37,695 bases of DNA from an uncultured Lachnospiraceae bacterium (lineage in GTDB: Bacteria > Bacillota > Clostridia > Lachnospirales > Lachnospiraceae): the NCBI GenBank assembly GCA_946405185.1, contig CAMJGH010000019.1, positions 1-37,695 of the forward strand, read 5' to 3'. The notes under the pieces were generated by a model. That model ran no database searches, had not been told where the DNA came from, and was given only the letters and a program-made list of their open reading frames with translations. Of the stretch, positions 23,948 through 30,472 are shown in pieces; position 1 is the stretch's first letter, and each line of letters begins with the position of its first letter. The position numbers were made by a program, and so were the translations under genes.

Positions 23948-25141
23948 TTAGTCCGTTTTATTGTAAGAGATAAGGGGTTTTCTGTCAATGTGAGGGGCCG
24001 GCATCAGACGGATGGCCGTGTGGATGGAATCCCGGTAGCAGACCCCCGGCGGGTTCTGCACCAGGACGCTCGTGAGCACCCGTCCGAAGCACCTCACTTC
24101 CTCCCCCGCCGGCGTAAAATACCGGTTGATGTCGTGCAGGATGCGGGCGGTACCGGACGCGTCCGTTCCCCAGCTGAGCATCGCGTGGCCGGGTGAGACA
24201 AGAAGCGTTCCCACGGGAAGGCCGGCAAAAAACGCCGCCCGCGCATCGTCACCGTCCGGAATGGTCAGGCGGCCGATGGGGATGGCGGCCTGTTCACCGG
24301 TGTTGCGCGGCAGGCGGTACCCCATCACGCGGAACAGCCCCCGGATATAGGAGGAGCAGTCCGGCACCCCGCCTTCATCGCCCCAGCCGTACCCGAGGCC
24401 TTCCGTCAGCGCGGCGAGTGCCTGCAGGTTTTCGGCCGTCGGCGTGACAAAGCCAAGCGATACCGGCCGCCCGCCGGCGGTAAACAGTGTAAACGGCGCG
24501 GGATGAGGCGTGTCGGACGCCCACACGTCTTCTTTCCAGGAAAGATTTCCGGCAGCGTCGGCTTCCGGCAGGAGGACGGTCAGGCCTTTTGACTGATCTT
24601 TTGCGAGCGGCAGGATGGTGCCGGCAGGCCATAACTGGCCGTTCACCTCGGCCCACGAAGCCAGCACCAGGCTGTCTTTGGCCGTCCGCTGCCGCTCCCA
24701 CAGCTGCCGAAACGTCTCCCGGTCCGTAAAGGCCAGATCCGCAGCGGAAACCCACCCTTCGGTATAGTCCGTCACCGCATAATGCCACGCGCCGTCATCG
24801 GAGGTCTGCAGGACCGCAAACGGGACTCCCGGCGCGGCGCCCGACTCCTGCAGGAGATCCTTATGCGGATCGTCAGACGTCTGACGTTCCCGCGTCGGCG
24901 TGATCCGGATATCGGCCGGCCGGATGGTGACGGCGTAACGCACGTCTCCCGTGTCTGTCCGTTCCGGGTATGACTCCAGGTCCCGCAGGCCGGTGCCTTC
25001 CGTCCGGGCCATCTGCCGGTTTGCCTGTTCCACCCTCTTGGCCAGCCACCCGGCCTCCGCGGAGGACACGCCAAAACCGGCACCGCCCGTCAAAAGCGCT
25101 GCCGTCAGGAGGGCCGCTATCAGACGCACCAGATATGCCAT
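23948..25141 (-). CDS. exported NlpC/P60 family peptidase with SH3-like region
   Basis: The 397-residue protein starts with a signal peptide (about 1-29, ending near SSAEA). A middle segment resembles bacterial SH3-like domains (WHYAVTDYTEGWVSAADLAF, about 130-150). The C-terminal NlpC/P60 domain has Cys262 in PDCSSYIRG, His319 in SPGHAMLSW and a third polar residue, probably His336 in LHDIN. It resembles YkfC-type gamma-D-glutamyl dipeptidyl endopeptidases that cut peptidoglycan stem peptides. The start at 25141 is chosen because GGAGGTG lies upstream and a signal peptide follows at once; an earlier ATG at 25243 would bury it. It is divergent from pyrB. Confidence 0.88.
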   Translation of the reverse strand: MAYLVRLIAALLTAALLTGGAGFGVSSAEAGWLAKRVEQANRQMARTEGTGLRDLESYPERTDTGDVRYAVTIRPADIRITPTRERQTSDDPHKDLLQESGAAPGVPFAVLQTSDDGAWHYAVTDYTEGWVSAADLAFTDRETFRQLWERQRTAKDSLVLASWAEVNGQLWPAGTILPLAKDQSKGLTVLLPEADAAGNLSWKEDVWASDTPHPAPFTLFTAGGRPVSLGFVTPTAENLQALAALTEGLGYGWGDEGGVPDCSSYIRGLFRVMGYRLPRNTGEQAAIPIGRLTIPDGDDARAAFFAGLPVGTLLVSPGHAMLSWGTDASGTARILHDINRYFTPAGEEVRCFGRVLTSVLVQNPPGVCYRDSIHTAIRLMPAPHIDRKPLISYNKTD

Positions 25142-25168
25142 CGCCCACCTCCGCGATCCTTCTTTCCC

Positions 25169-25197
25169 ATCATACGGGGTTTTCCCCCACAATACAA
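25169..25197 (-). promoter_or_regulatory. possible promoter for the NlpC/P60 gene
   Basis: TTGTAT at 25197-25192 and TATGAT at 25174-25169 are 17 bases apart on the minus strand. A GGGG-TTTT-CCCC palindrome fills the spacer. Confidence 0.45.
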
Positions 25198-25236
25198 GCC
25201 GGGGAGCATTCCCCAAAAGGCGTGAAGTTTTCCCCC

Positions 25237-25265
25237 TTTTCAATCCGGCGGCAAGCCGTTATAAT
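25237..25265 (+). promoter_or_regulatory. promoter for pyrB-pyrI
   Basis: TTTTCA at 25237-25242 and TATAAT at 25260-25265 are 17 bases apart. The predicted start near 25272 leaves a leader of only about 25 bases, too short for a PyrR or UTP-sensing attenuator. Confidence 0.6.
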
Positions 25266-25296
25266 GTGCGTGACCTAAACAAAAAGGAGGACGCCT

Positions 25297-26238
25297 ATGC
25301 GACACCTGATCAGCCCTCTGGACTTTACCACGGAGGAGATCGATCACATCCTTGACCTGGCCGCGGACATCGAGCGCCGCCCGGAGCGCTACGCCCACCG
25401 GTGCGACGGCAAAGTGCTGGCCACTCTCTTCTACGAGCCCAGCACCCGTACACGGCTCAGTTTTGAATCCGCCATGCTCCACCTGGGCGGGCAGGTTCTG
25501 GGCTTCGCGTCTGCGGATTCCAGCTCCGCCGCCAAAGGCGAGAGCGTTTCGGACACCATCCGCATGATCAGCTGCTACGCGGACATCGCCGCCATGCGCC
25601 ACCCCAAGGAAGGTGCCGCCATGGTCGCTTCGCTCCACGCCTCCATCCCGGTCATCAACGGCGGTGACGGCGGCCATCAGCATCCGACCCAGACCCTCAC
25701 GGACCTGCACACCATCCGCAGCATCAAGGGGCATTTTTCCGGCCTCACGGTGGGCTTCTGCGGGGACCTCAAGTTCGGCCGCACGGTCCACTCCCTGATC
25801 AACGCCCTCTCCCGCTATCCGGACATGAAGTTCATCCTCATCTCCCCCAAGGAGCTGCGCATCCCGGACTATCTGCGTGAGAACGTCCTGGAGAAGAAAG
25901 GCATCCCGTACGAGGAGGTCACCAGCCTGGACAACGCGCTGCCGAAGCTGGACATCCTCTACATGACCCGCGTGCAGAAAGAACGGTTCTTCTCCGAAGA
26001 CGAGTACCTGCGCCTGCGTGACCTCTACATCCTCACCCGCGAGAAGATGTCCCTGGCCGGTCCGGACTGCATCGTGATGCATCCGCTGCCCCGCGTCAAC
26101 GAGATCTCCGTCGAGGTGGATGACGATCCCCGCGCCGTCTATTTCCGCCAGGTCAACTACGGGAAGTTCGCCCGCATGGCGCTCATTCTCTTCCTGCTGG
26201 GTCTGGAAGAGCCGGGCGATCTGCCGGAAAGCCTGTAA
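25297..26238 (+). CDS. pyrB: aspartate carbamoyltransferase catalytic subunit
   Basis: The 313-residue protein joins carbamoyl phosphate and aspartate to give carbamoyl aspartate, the committed step of pyrimidine synthesis. [11 protein letters not shown] holds Ser49-Arg53, the carbamoyl phosphate site. SSAAKGES supplies the Lys from the neighbouring subunit, [11 protein letters not shown] is the base/substrate segment, and [10 protein letters not shown] is the aspartate loop. The presence of pyrI directly after it means the enzyme is probably the regulated dodecamer of E. coli type. An AAAGGAGG site precedes the ATG. Its own promoter is divergent from the NlpC/P60 gene. Confidence 0.98.
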   Translation: MRHLISPLDFTTEEIDHILDLAADIERRPERYAHRCDGKVLATLFYEPSTRTRLSFESAMLHLGGQVLGFASADSSSAAKGESVSDTIRMISCYADIAAMRHPKEGAAMVASLHASIPVINGGDGGHQHPTQTLTDLHTIRSIKGHFSGLTVGFCGDLKFGRTVHSLINALSRYPDMKFILISPKELRIPDYLRENVLEKKGIPYEEVTSLDNALPKLDILYMTRVQKERFFSEDEYLRLRDLYILTREKMSLAGPDCIVMHPLPRVNEISVEVDDDPRAVYFRQVNYGKFARMALILFLLGLEEPGDLPESL

Positions 26239-26252
26239 GGAGGAGGGAAAGC

Positions 26253-26687
26253 ATGTTATACATCACCGGACTCAAGGAAGGCATCGTCCTGGACCACATC
26301 AAAGCCGGCATGGCCATGAAGATCTACCGCTACATGAACCTGGACAAGCTGGACACCGAAGTGGCCATCATCAAGAACGTCCGCAGCTCCAAGATGGGCC
26401 GCAAGGACATCATCAAGATCGAGGGCGGCCTGGACCGCATCGACCTGGACGTGCTGGGGTATCTGGATCACGCCATCACCGTCAACATCATCCGGGATGA
26501 CAAGATCGTGGAAAAGCGCTCCTTAAAGCTGCCCCGCAAGATCACCAACGTCATCCACTGCAAGAACCCGCGCTGCATCACCTCCATCGAGCAGGAGCTG
26601 CCGCACGTGTTCGTCCTCTCCGATGAGGAGCACGAGATCTACCGCTGCGCCTACTGCGAAGAGACGTACGGGACGAAAGTCAAGTAA
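26253..26687 (+). CDS. pyrI: aspartate carbamoyltransferase regulatory subunit
   Basis: The 144-residue protein has the N-terminal nucleotide-binding domain (1-95) and the C-terminal zinc domain with Cys103, Cys108, Cys132 and Cys135. In the family it binds CTP and ATP and sets the activity of PyrB. It starts 14 bases after the pyrB stop with a GGAGGAGGG site. It is slightly shorter than the 153-residue E. coli protein, as is common in Clostridia. A bidirectional terminator follows at once. Confidence 0.97.
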   Translation: MLYITGLKEGIVLDHIKAGMAMKIYRYMNLDKLDTEVAIIKNVRSSKMGRKDIIKIEGGLDRIDLDVLGYLDHAITVNIIRDDKIVEKRSLKLPRKITNVIHCKNPRCITSIEQELPHVFVLSDEEHEIYRCAYCEETYGTKVK

Positions 26688-26688
26688 T

Positions 26689-26726
26689 AAAAAGGACCTT
26701 CGGCTGTTTGGCCGAAGGTCTTTTTT
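26689..26726. terminator. bidirectional terminator between pyrI and rnpB
   Basis: Arms at 26689-26704 and 26711-26726 pair over 16 positions with one non-Watson-Crick position, around a 6-base loop. A tracts at one side and T tracts at the other give U-rich ends on both strands. It ends pyrBI transcription and the rnpB transcript, which converge here. Confidence 0.88.
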
Positions 26727-26728
26727 AT

Positions 26729-27070
26729 GCCGAGAAGCGCGGTAAGCCGGGTTCTGTCGTTGGATGATCATCTGTCTAGCCCGTGCGTTGCCGCGCGGAT
26801 CGAGCAGCCTACCCGGGAGCAGAACGGGCCGCTCTGTCGCCCCCTGTTTGGCCTTGCTTCGGATGGGGTTTGCCCTGCCCCGCCCGTTACCGGACGGGCG
26901 GTGGTCTCTTGCACCGCCTTTTCACCCTTACACGCATGCGTGCGGTTTGTTTTCTGTGGCACTTTCCTGGGAGTCGCCTCCACCGGACGTTATCCGGCAT
27001 CCTGCCCTGTGAAGCCCGGACTTTCCTCACCCGGCCTTGCGGCCGGCCGCGATCATCTGCGCTTCTCGGC
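26729..27070 (-). ncRNA. rnpB: RNase P RNA, bacterial type A
   Basis: On the minus strand the RNA begins and ends with complementary 12-base segments (27070-27059 and 26740-26729) that form helix P1. The conserved 5' core GAGGAAAGTCCGGGCT is at about 27028-27013. The conserved 3' core ACAGAACCCGGCTTACCG is at 26757-26740, and the two form P4. GGTGGAGGCGACTCCC and AAGGGTGAAAAGGCGG are further typical segments. The length of about 342 bases fits. RNase P cuts the 5' leader from precursor tRNAs together with the RnpA protein. Ends are estimated from the P1 pairing and the promoter spacing. Open reading frames over this stretch are chance. Confidence 0.96.
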
Positions 27071-27077
27071 AGGGGGC

Positions 27078-27106
27078 ATTATAATGCACTCTGACAAAAA
27101 AAGCAA
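27078..27106 (-). promoter_or_regulatory. promoter of rnpB
   Basis: TATAAT at 27083-27078 lies seven bases before the predicted first base of the RNA at 27070. TTGCTT at 27106-27101 is 17 bases upstream of it. The -35 box overlaps the T tract and outer arm of the terminator of the nucleoside kinase gene. Confidence 0.72.
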
Positions 27107-27138
27107 GCCGAAGGAACCCATGGGGGATCCTTCGGCTT
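27096..27138 (-). terminator. terminator of the nucleoside kinase gene, overlapping the rnpB promoter
   Basis: A perfect 11-base stem (27105-27115 and 27128-27138), with a partly palindromic loop, is followed on the minus strand by GC and a run of seven T. It lies about 70 bases after the nucleoside kinase stop. Confidence 0.8.
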
Positions 27139-27146
27139 CGCGCTGC

Positions 27147-27200
27147 GCGCTCCGCTCAGGATGACAGCCTTGCATGGATGCGCTCCGCTCAGGATGGCAG
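27147..27200. repeat. short direct repeat, two copies of 21 bases
   Basis: Two copies of a 21-base unit (27147-27167 and 27180-27200) differ at one position and repeat with a period of 33 bases. The core is GCGCTCCGCTCAGGATG. It lies in the gap between the nucleoside kinase gene and its terminator. It resembles GC-rich intergenic repeats scattered in some Clostridia, but other copies cannot be checked here. Confidence 0.75.
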
Positions 27201-27205
27201 TCTCG

Positions 27206-28864
27206 TCATACCTTGAAGCACCCGCCGCCCACAAACTCGCGGACGATGGAATTGCTCGGGATGGCTTCCGTGCTCACCGGCAGGAAGTAGTCGAGGAACT
27301 TCAGCAGCCTCTTGGCTTCCTGGTACTCGTCCTCCTCCGGGCGGATCTGCGAGAGGACCACGGTGGCCTGCGCCTTCAGCACGCCCAGCTCATAGATGAG
27401 CGCGGAGTTGAACATGGCGTCCGCCTCATCCTGGTACGGGAAGATGTTCTTCTGCTCGCCGGCGCGCACGGAGGGCCACATGGCGATGGTCGCCTTGGCC
27501 GAATGGCCGCGCGTGCGGGCGTCGCGCACCAGGCGGCGGATCAGGCGCTCGTCCGTGGTGGCGATGCGGTTGTGGTCGTCCAGGTTCAGCGCCGTCAGCG
27601 CGGAAATGTAGATCTTGAACCTCTGCTCCGCCGGGATGCCTTCGGACATGGCCGGGTTCAGGCAGTGGATGCCTTCCACCACCAGGATGTCATCCGGACC
27701 GAGCGTCAGCGTGTCGCCGCGGTACTCCCGCTTGCCCGTCAGGAAGTTGAAGGTGGGCATCTTCACCGTCTTGCCGGCGATCAGGTCTTCGATGTCATTC
27801 ACAAACTGCTCCACGTCCAGAGCGCCCAGGTCTTCAAAATTGTAGGTGCCGTCCGGATTGCGGGGCGTCTTCTCGCGGTCCACAAAGTAGTTGTCCACGG
27901 CGATGGGATGCGGGTGCGCGCCGTGCGCCCGCAGCTGCACGGACAGGCGGTGCGAGAAGGTGGTCTTGCCGGACGAGCTGGGCCCGGCGATGAGGATCAC
28001 GCGGCGGTTCGGATCCCTGACGATGCGCTCTGCCAGATTGCCGATCTGCTTCTCCATCAGCGCTTCCTGCACGAGGATCATCTCTTCCATCTTGCCGGCG
28101 GCGACGATGTCGTTGAGTTCGCCCACGTTGGAGCACCCCAGCATCTCCCCCCAGTCGGACGTGGATTTCATGACCGCGAACAGCTTGTCCGACGGATTGA
28201 AATCCGGCACCTCTTTGGGCGCATTGCGGCGCGGCACCTGCACCACGAGCCCCTGGCGGTACGGTTCCAGCCCGAACACCTTCAGATACCGGGTGGAATC
28301 CACCATGTAGCCGTAGTAGTAATCTTCGTACCCGTCCAGCGAGTAGATGTTCATGCGCGAGGAGCGGCGGTAGCGGAAGAGTTTTTCCTTGTCCGTCTGC
28401 CCGGCCGCGGCAAAGCGCTTGATGGCATCCTCCACGTGGACAGTCTTCTTCTCAAACGGGATGTCCGCATCGATCAGCTCCCGCATGCGGGCTTCCAGCT
28501 TTTTCAGGAACGCCGCCGTCACGCGGAAGGACGGGTTGTAGGGGAAATGGATGTAGTAGCCGGCATAGACCGAAAAGTCCACCACGGCCCGCAGATGCTG
28601 GTCTTTTGTCAGATCGTCGATGGCCTTGACCGCCAGGAAGGTCAGGCTGCACCCGTACACGCGGTGGCCGATGTGATCGCGCAGCGTGATGCAGGAGACT
28701 TCCGTATCCTCCTCGATGGGGCGGGAAAGTTCCTGCAGGCGCCCGCAGCCTTTCATGAGCAGGATGTCGTCTTCCACAAGCGGCTGGATCTTTGCGGCAG
28801 CGTCGCGGTAGCACGAGCCATCCGGCAGATTGTAGGTCCGGTCCTGATAAGTGACAGTGATCAT
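27206..28864 (-). CDS. nucleoside kinase with N-terminal TGS-like domain (uridine kinase family)
   Basis: The 552-residue protein has three parts. Residues 1-60 resemble a TGS domain and residues 60-250 the additional domain seen beside it in threonyl-tRNA synthetases. The C-terminal 270 residues are a uridine/phosphoribulokinase-type P-loop kinase. The P-loop GPSSSGKTT has Lys300. DDILVVEGIHCLNP and RLVRDARTRGHSA are kinase-specific segments. It probably phosphorylates uridine or another nucleoside; the exact substrate is not evident. A strong AAAAGGAGGG site precedes the ATG. It is transcribed on its own, with a promoter and hairpin upstream and a terminator downstream. Confidence 0.92.
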   Translation of the reverse strand: MITVTYQDRTYNLPDGSCYRDAAAKIQPLVEDDILLMKGCGRLQELSRPIEEDTEVSCITLRDHIGHRVYGCSLTFLAVKAIDDLTKDQHLRAVVDFSVYAGYYIHFPYNPSFRVTAAFLKKLEARMRELIDADIPFEKKTVHVEDAIKRFAAAGQTDKEKLFRYRRSSRMNIYSLDGYEDYYYGYMVDSTRYLKVFGLEPYRQGLVVQVPRRNAPKEVPDFNPSDKLFAVMKSTSDWGEMLGCSNVGELNDIVAAGKMEEMILVQEALMEKQIGNLAERIVRDPNRRVILIAGPSSSGKTTFSHRLSVQLRAHGAHPHPIAVDNYFVDREKTPRNPDGTYNFEDLGALDVEQFVNDIEDLIAGKTVKMPTFNFLTGKREYRGDTLTLGPDDILVVEGIHCLNPAMSEGIPAEQRFKIYISALTALNLDDHNRIATTDERLIRRLVRDARTRGHSAKATIAMWPSVRAGEQKNIFPYQDEADAMFNSALIYELGVLKAQATVVLSQIRPEEDEYQEAKRLLKFLDYFLPVSTEAIPSNSIVREFVGGGCFKV

Positions 28865-28918
28865 GTACTCTCCCTCCTTTTCCTCTATAAAGAACGTTCA
28901 CAGGCTTTCCGATGTATG

Positions 28919-28950
28919 AAAAGACCGGAGCCGTTACTGGCAGCTCCGGT
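28919..28950 (-). terminator. terminator-like hairpin after nif3
   Basis: Arms at 28924-28931 and 28943-28950 form a perfect 8-base stem, followed on the minus strand by CTTTTC. It probably ends the rimM-to-nif3 transcript. It lies just after a TATAAT box that could drive the nucleoside kinase gene, so its 5' arm would fall at the start of that mRNA. Confidence 0.65.
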
Positions 28951-28953
28951 TTC

Positions 28954-28982
28954 ATTATAACAGCATATCAGAGAATCGTAAA
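28954..28982 (-). promoter_or_regulatory. possible promoter for the nucleoside kinase gene
   Basis: TTTACG at 28982-28977 and TATAAT at 28959-28954 are 17 bases apart on the minus strand. The -35 box overlaps the end of nif3. Transcription would start near 28947, inside the hairpin at 28924-28950. Confidence 0.5.
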
Positions 28983-29759
28983 CGGCTCTTCGTAGTAGGA
29001 TACCACATCAAACGCGCCTTCCGCGATGTCCGTCAGCCGTGCGGCCGCATCGGCCACAAAGAGTTTTTCCACGCCGTAGTGCCCGGCATCGACCACCAGC
29101 AGCCCTTCGGCGGCGGCATCGAGCCCTTCATGGTGCGAGAGGTCTCCGGTCACATAGGCCTGCGCGCCGGCGGCTTTGGCCTGGCGCCAGTACTCTTTCC
29201 CGGAGCCGGGGCAGATGCCCGCGCGCGATATCTTCGTCTCCAGGTTCCCGTACACCACCGCGTGCGGGATGGCAAATGCCGCCTTGACGAGCGCCACAAA
29301 CTCCTCGCCCGTCAGGTCTTCGGCCAGGCTGCCGACGGCCCCGAGGCCGCCCTTCTCCCCTTCGCCGTACGCAAATTCATCAGCCAGGAAGCGGATGTCC
29401 GACAGCCCCATCGCGGCAGCCGCCCGCAGGCCCATGCCGTCCGCGGCACAGTCGTAGTCCGTGTGCATGGCGTACACGGCGATGCCCTGCTCGATCAGCG
29501 ACAGCACCCGCCGCCCGGCGGCATCCCGGTCCGTCATGCTCTTCATGCCCTTAAAGATCAGCGGGTGATGCGCGACGATCAGCTGCGCACCCGCTTCCGC
29601 AGCGCGCTTCACGGCGCCGTCGGTCACGTCCACGCAGACCAGCACCCGGGAAACTTCCCGGTCTTCATGGCCGATCAGGAACCCGGAATTATCCCACGCC
29701 AGGGCGATGCTTTCGGGGATCATCCCGTCAAGCCGCCGGATCACATCCGCTATGTTCAT
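28968..29759 (-). CDS. Nif3-like dinuclear metal-centre protein (YqfO family)
   Basis: The 263-residue protein belongs to the NIF3 family, which forms a hexamer with a two-metal site. Metal ligands are visible in VAHHPLIFKG and HTDYDCAADG near the N-terminus and in DAGHYGVEKL near the C-terminus. The extra middle domain of long Bacillota YqfO proteins is absent. Function is not settled; GTP cyclohydrolase-like and hydrolase roles have been proposed for relatives. It overlaps trmK by four bases, an old Bacillota pairing. Confidence 0.93.
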   Translation of the reverse strand: MNIADVIRRLDGMIPESIALAWDNSGFLIGHEDREVSRVLVCVDVTDGAVKRAAEAGAQLIVAHHPLIFKGMKSMTDRDAAGRRVLSLIEQGIAVYAMHTDYDCAADGMGLRAAAAMGLSDIRFLADEFAYGEGEKGGLGAVGSLAEDLTGEEFVALVKAAFAIPHAVVYGNLETKISRAGICPGSGKEYWRQAKAAGAQAYVTGDLSHHEGLDAAAEGLLVVDAGHYGVEKLFVADAAARLTDIAEGAFDVVSYYEEPFTIL

Positions 29760-30472
29760 CGCTCATCCTCCTCCAAAAGCTGCCGGATGGCCTCCTTCTC
29801 CGCTTCCACTTCGGTGCGTCTTTCGGCCGCCCCCTCCTCCGGAAGGGCCGCCAGGATATCCGCCAGCACCTTCTCACGCGCCGCCAGATACCGGAAGAGT
29901 TCCGGATCGCGCCGGGCCAGCAGCACCGGCCCGTACACATCCCCGCGGGAATACGGGCCTTCGATATCCGCCGTAAACGGCGGCATCTCCGTGACATCCT
30001 CCGGCAGGCATTTCATCAGCACGTAGGTCTTGCCGTCCTCGGTGAGCATCCGCTCATCCGCCGTGCGGAACCCGGCCAGGCGCAGTGCCTTGCGCACGGC
30101 GGGCAGGTCCGACTGGGCGCCGATGATCAGTTCTTTGGCCGCCAGCACCACCGGCCAGTCACCGGCGAGGATGCCGAGGATCAGCCGCCCGCCCATGCCC
30201 GTAATGATCAGGCTGTCCGCTTCACCGGGCAGCAGCGCCTGCAGGCCGTCGCCGAGGCGCGTCCCGATGCGGTCTGAGAGGCCGCTCACCCGGATATGCT
30301 CTTCTGCACCCGCAAGAGGCCCCGGCCGCACATCGCAGGCCAGGCCTTTCGGGCACCGGCCGCTCTTTACCAGTTCGATGGGCACGAATGCGTGGTCCGT
30401 GCCGATATCCGCAAACGTCTTCCCCGGCGTCACCAGGGAGACCACGGTCTGCAGCCGCTTCGAGAGTGCCAT
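29756..30472 (-). CDS. trmK: tRNA (adenine22-N1)-methyltransferase TrmK
   Basis: The 238-residue protein has a class I SAM-binding fold, with FADIGTDHAFVPIEL as motif I and the TGMGGRLI segment as motif IV, both typical of TrmK. It methylates N1 of adenine 22 in several tRNAs in Gram-positive bacteria. The ATG at 30472 is preferred to the GTG three bases upstream because GGGAGG is six bases before it. The ATG shares one base with the dnaG stop, and the end overlaps nif3 by four bases, so translation is coupled on both sides. Confidence 0.93.
   Translation of the reverse strand: MALSKRLQTVVSLVTPGKTFADIGTDHAFVPIELVKSGRCPKGLACDVRPGPLAGAEEHIRVSGLSDRIGTRLGDGLQALLPGEADSLIITGMGGRLILGILAGDWPVVLAAKELIIGAQSDLPAVRKALRLAGFRTADERMLTEDGKTYVLMKCLPEDVTEMPPFTADIEGPYSRGDVYGPVLLARRDPELFRYLAAREKVLADILAALPEEGAAERRTEVEAEKEAIRQLLEEDER

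Noticed and set aside
20923-24196. Long plus-strand open frames (20923-22491 and 22508-24196)
   Set aside because: They oppose the PII-like, DUF1538 and E2-like genes and show only Arg/His/Gln-rich sequence without domains.
25266-25296. PyrR-type attenuator before pyrB
   Set aside because: The predicted leader is only about 25 bases, with no PyrR-binding loop or terminator pair.
26727-27164. Open frames across 26727-27164
   Set aside because: The stretch is the RNase P RNA gene, shown by P1 and P4 pairing and conserved core segments.
27161-28960. A 599-codon plus-strand open frame
   Set aside because: It is antisense to the nucleoside kinase, whose P-loop and domain order are clear.
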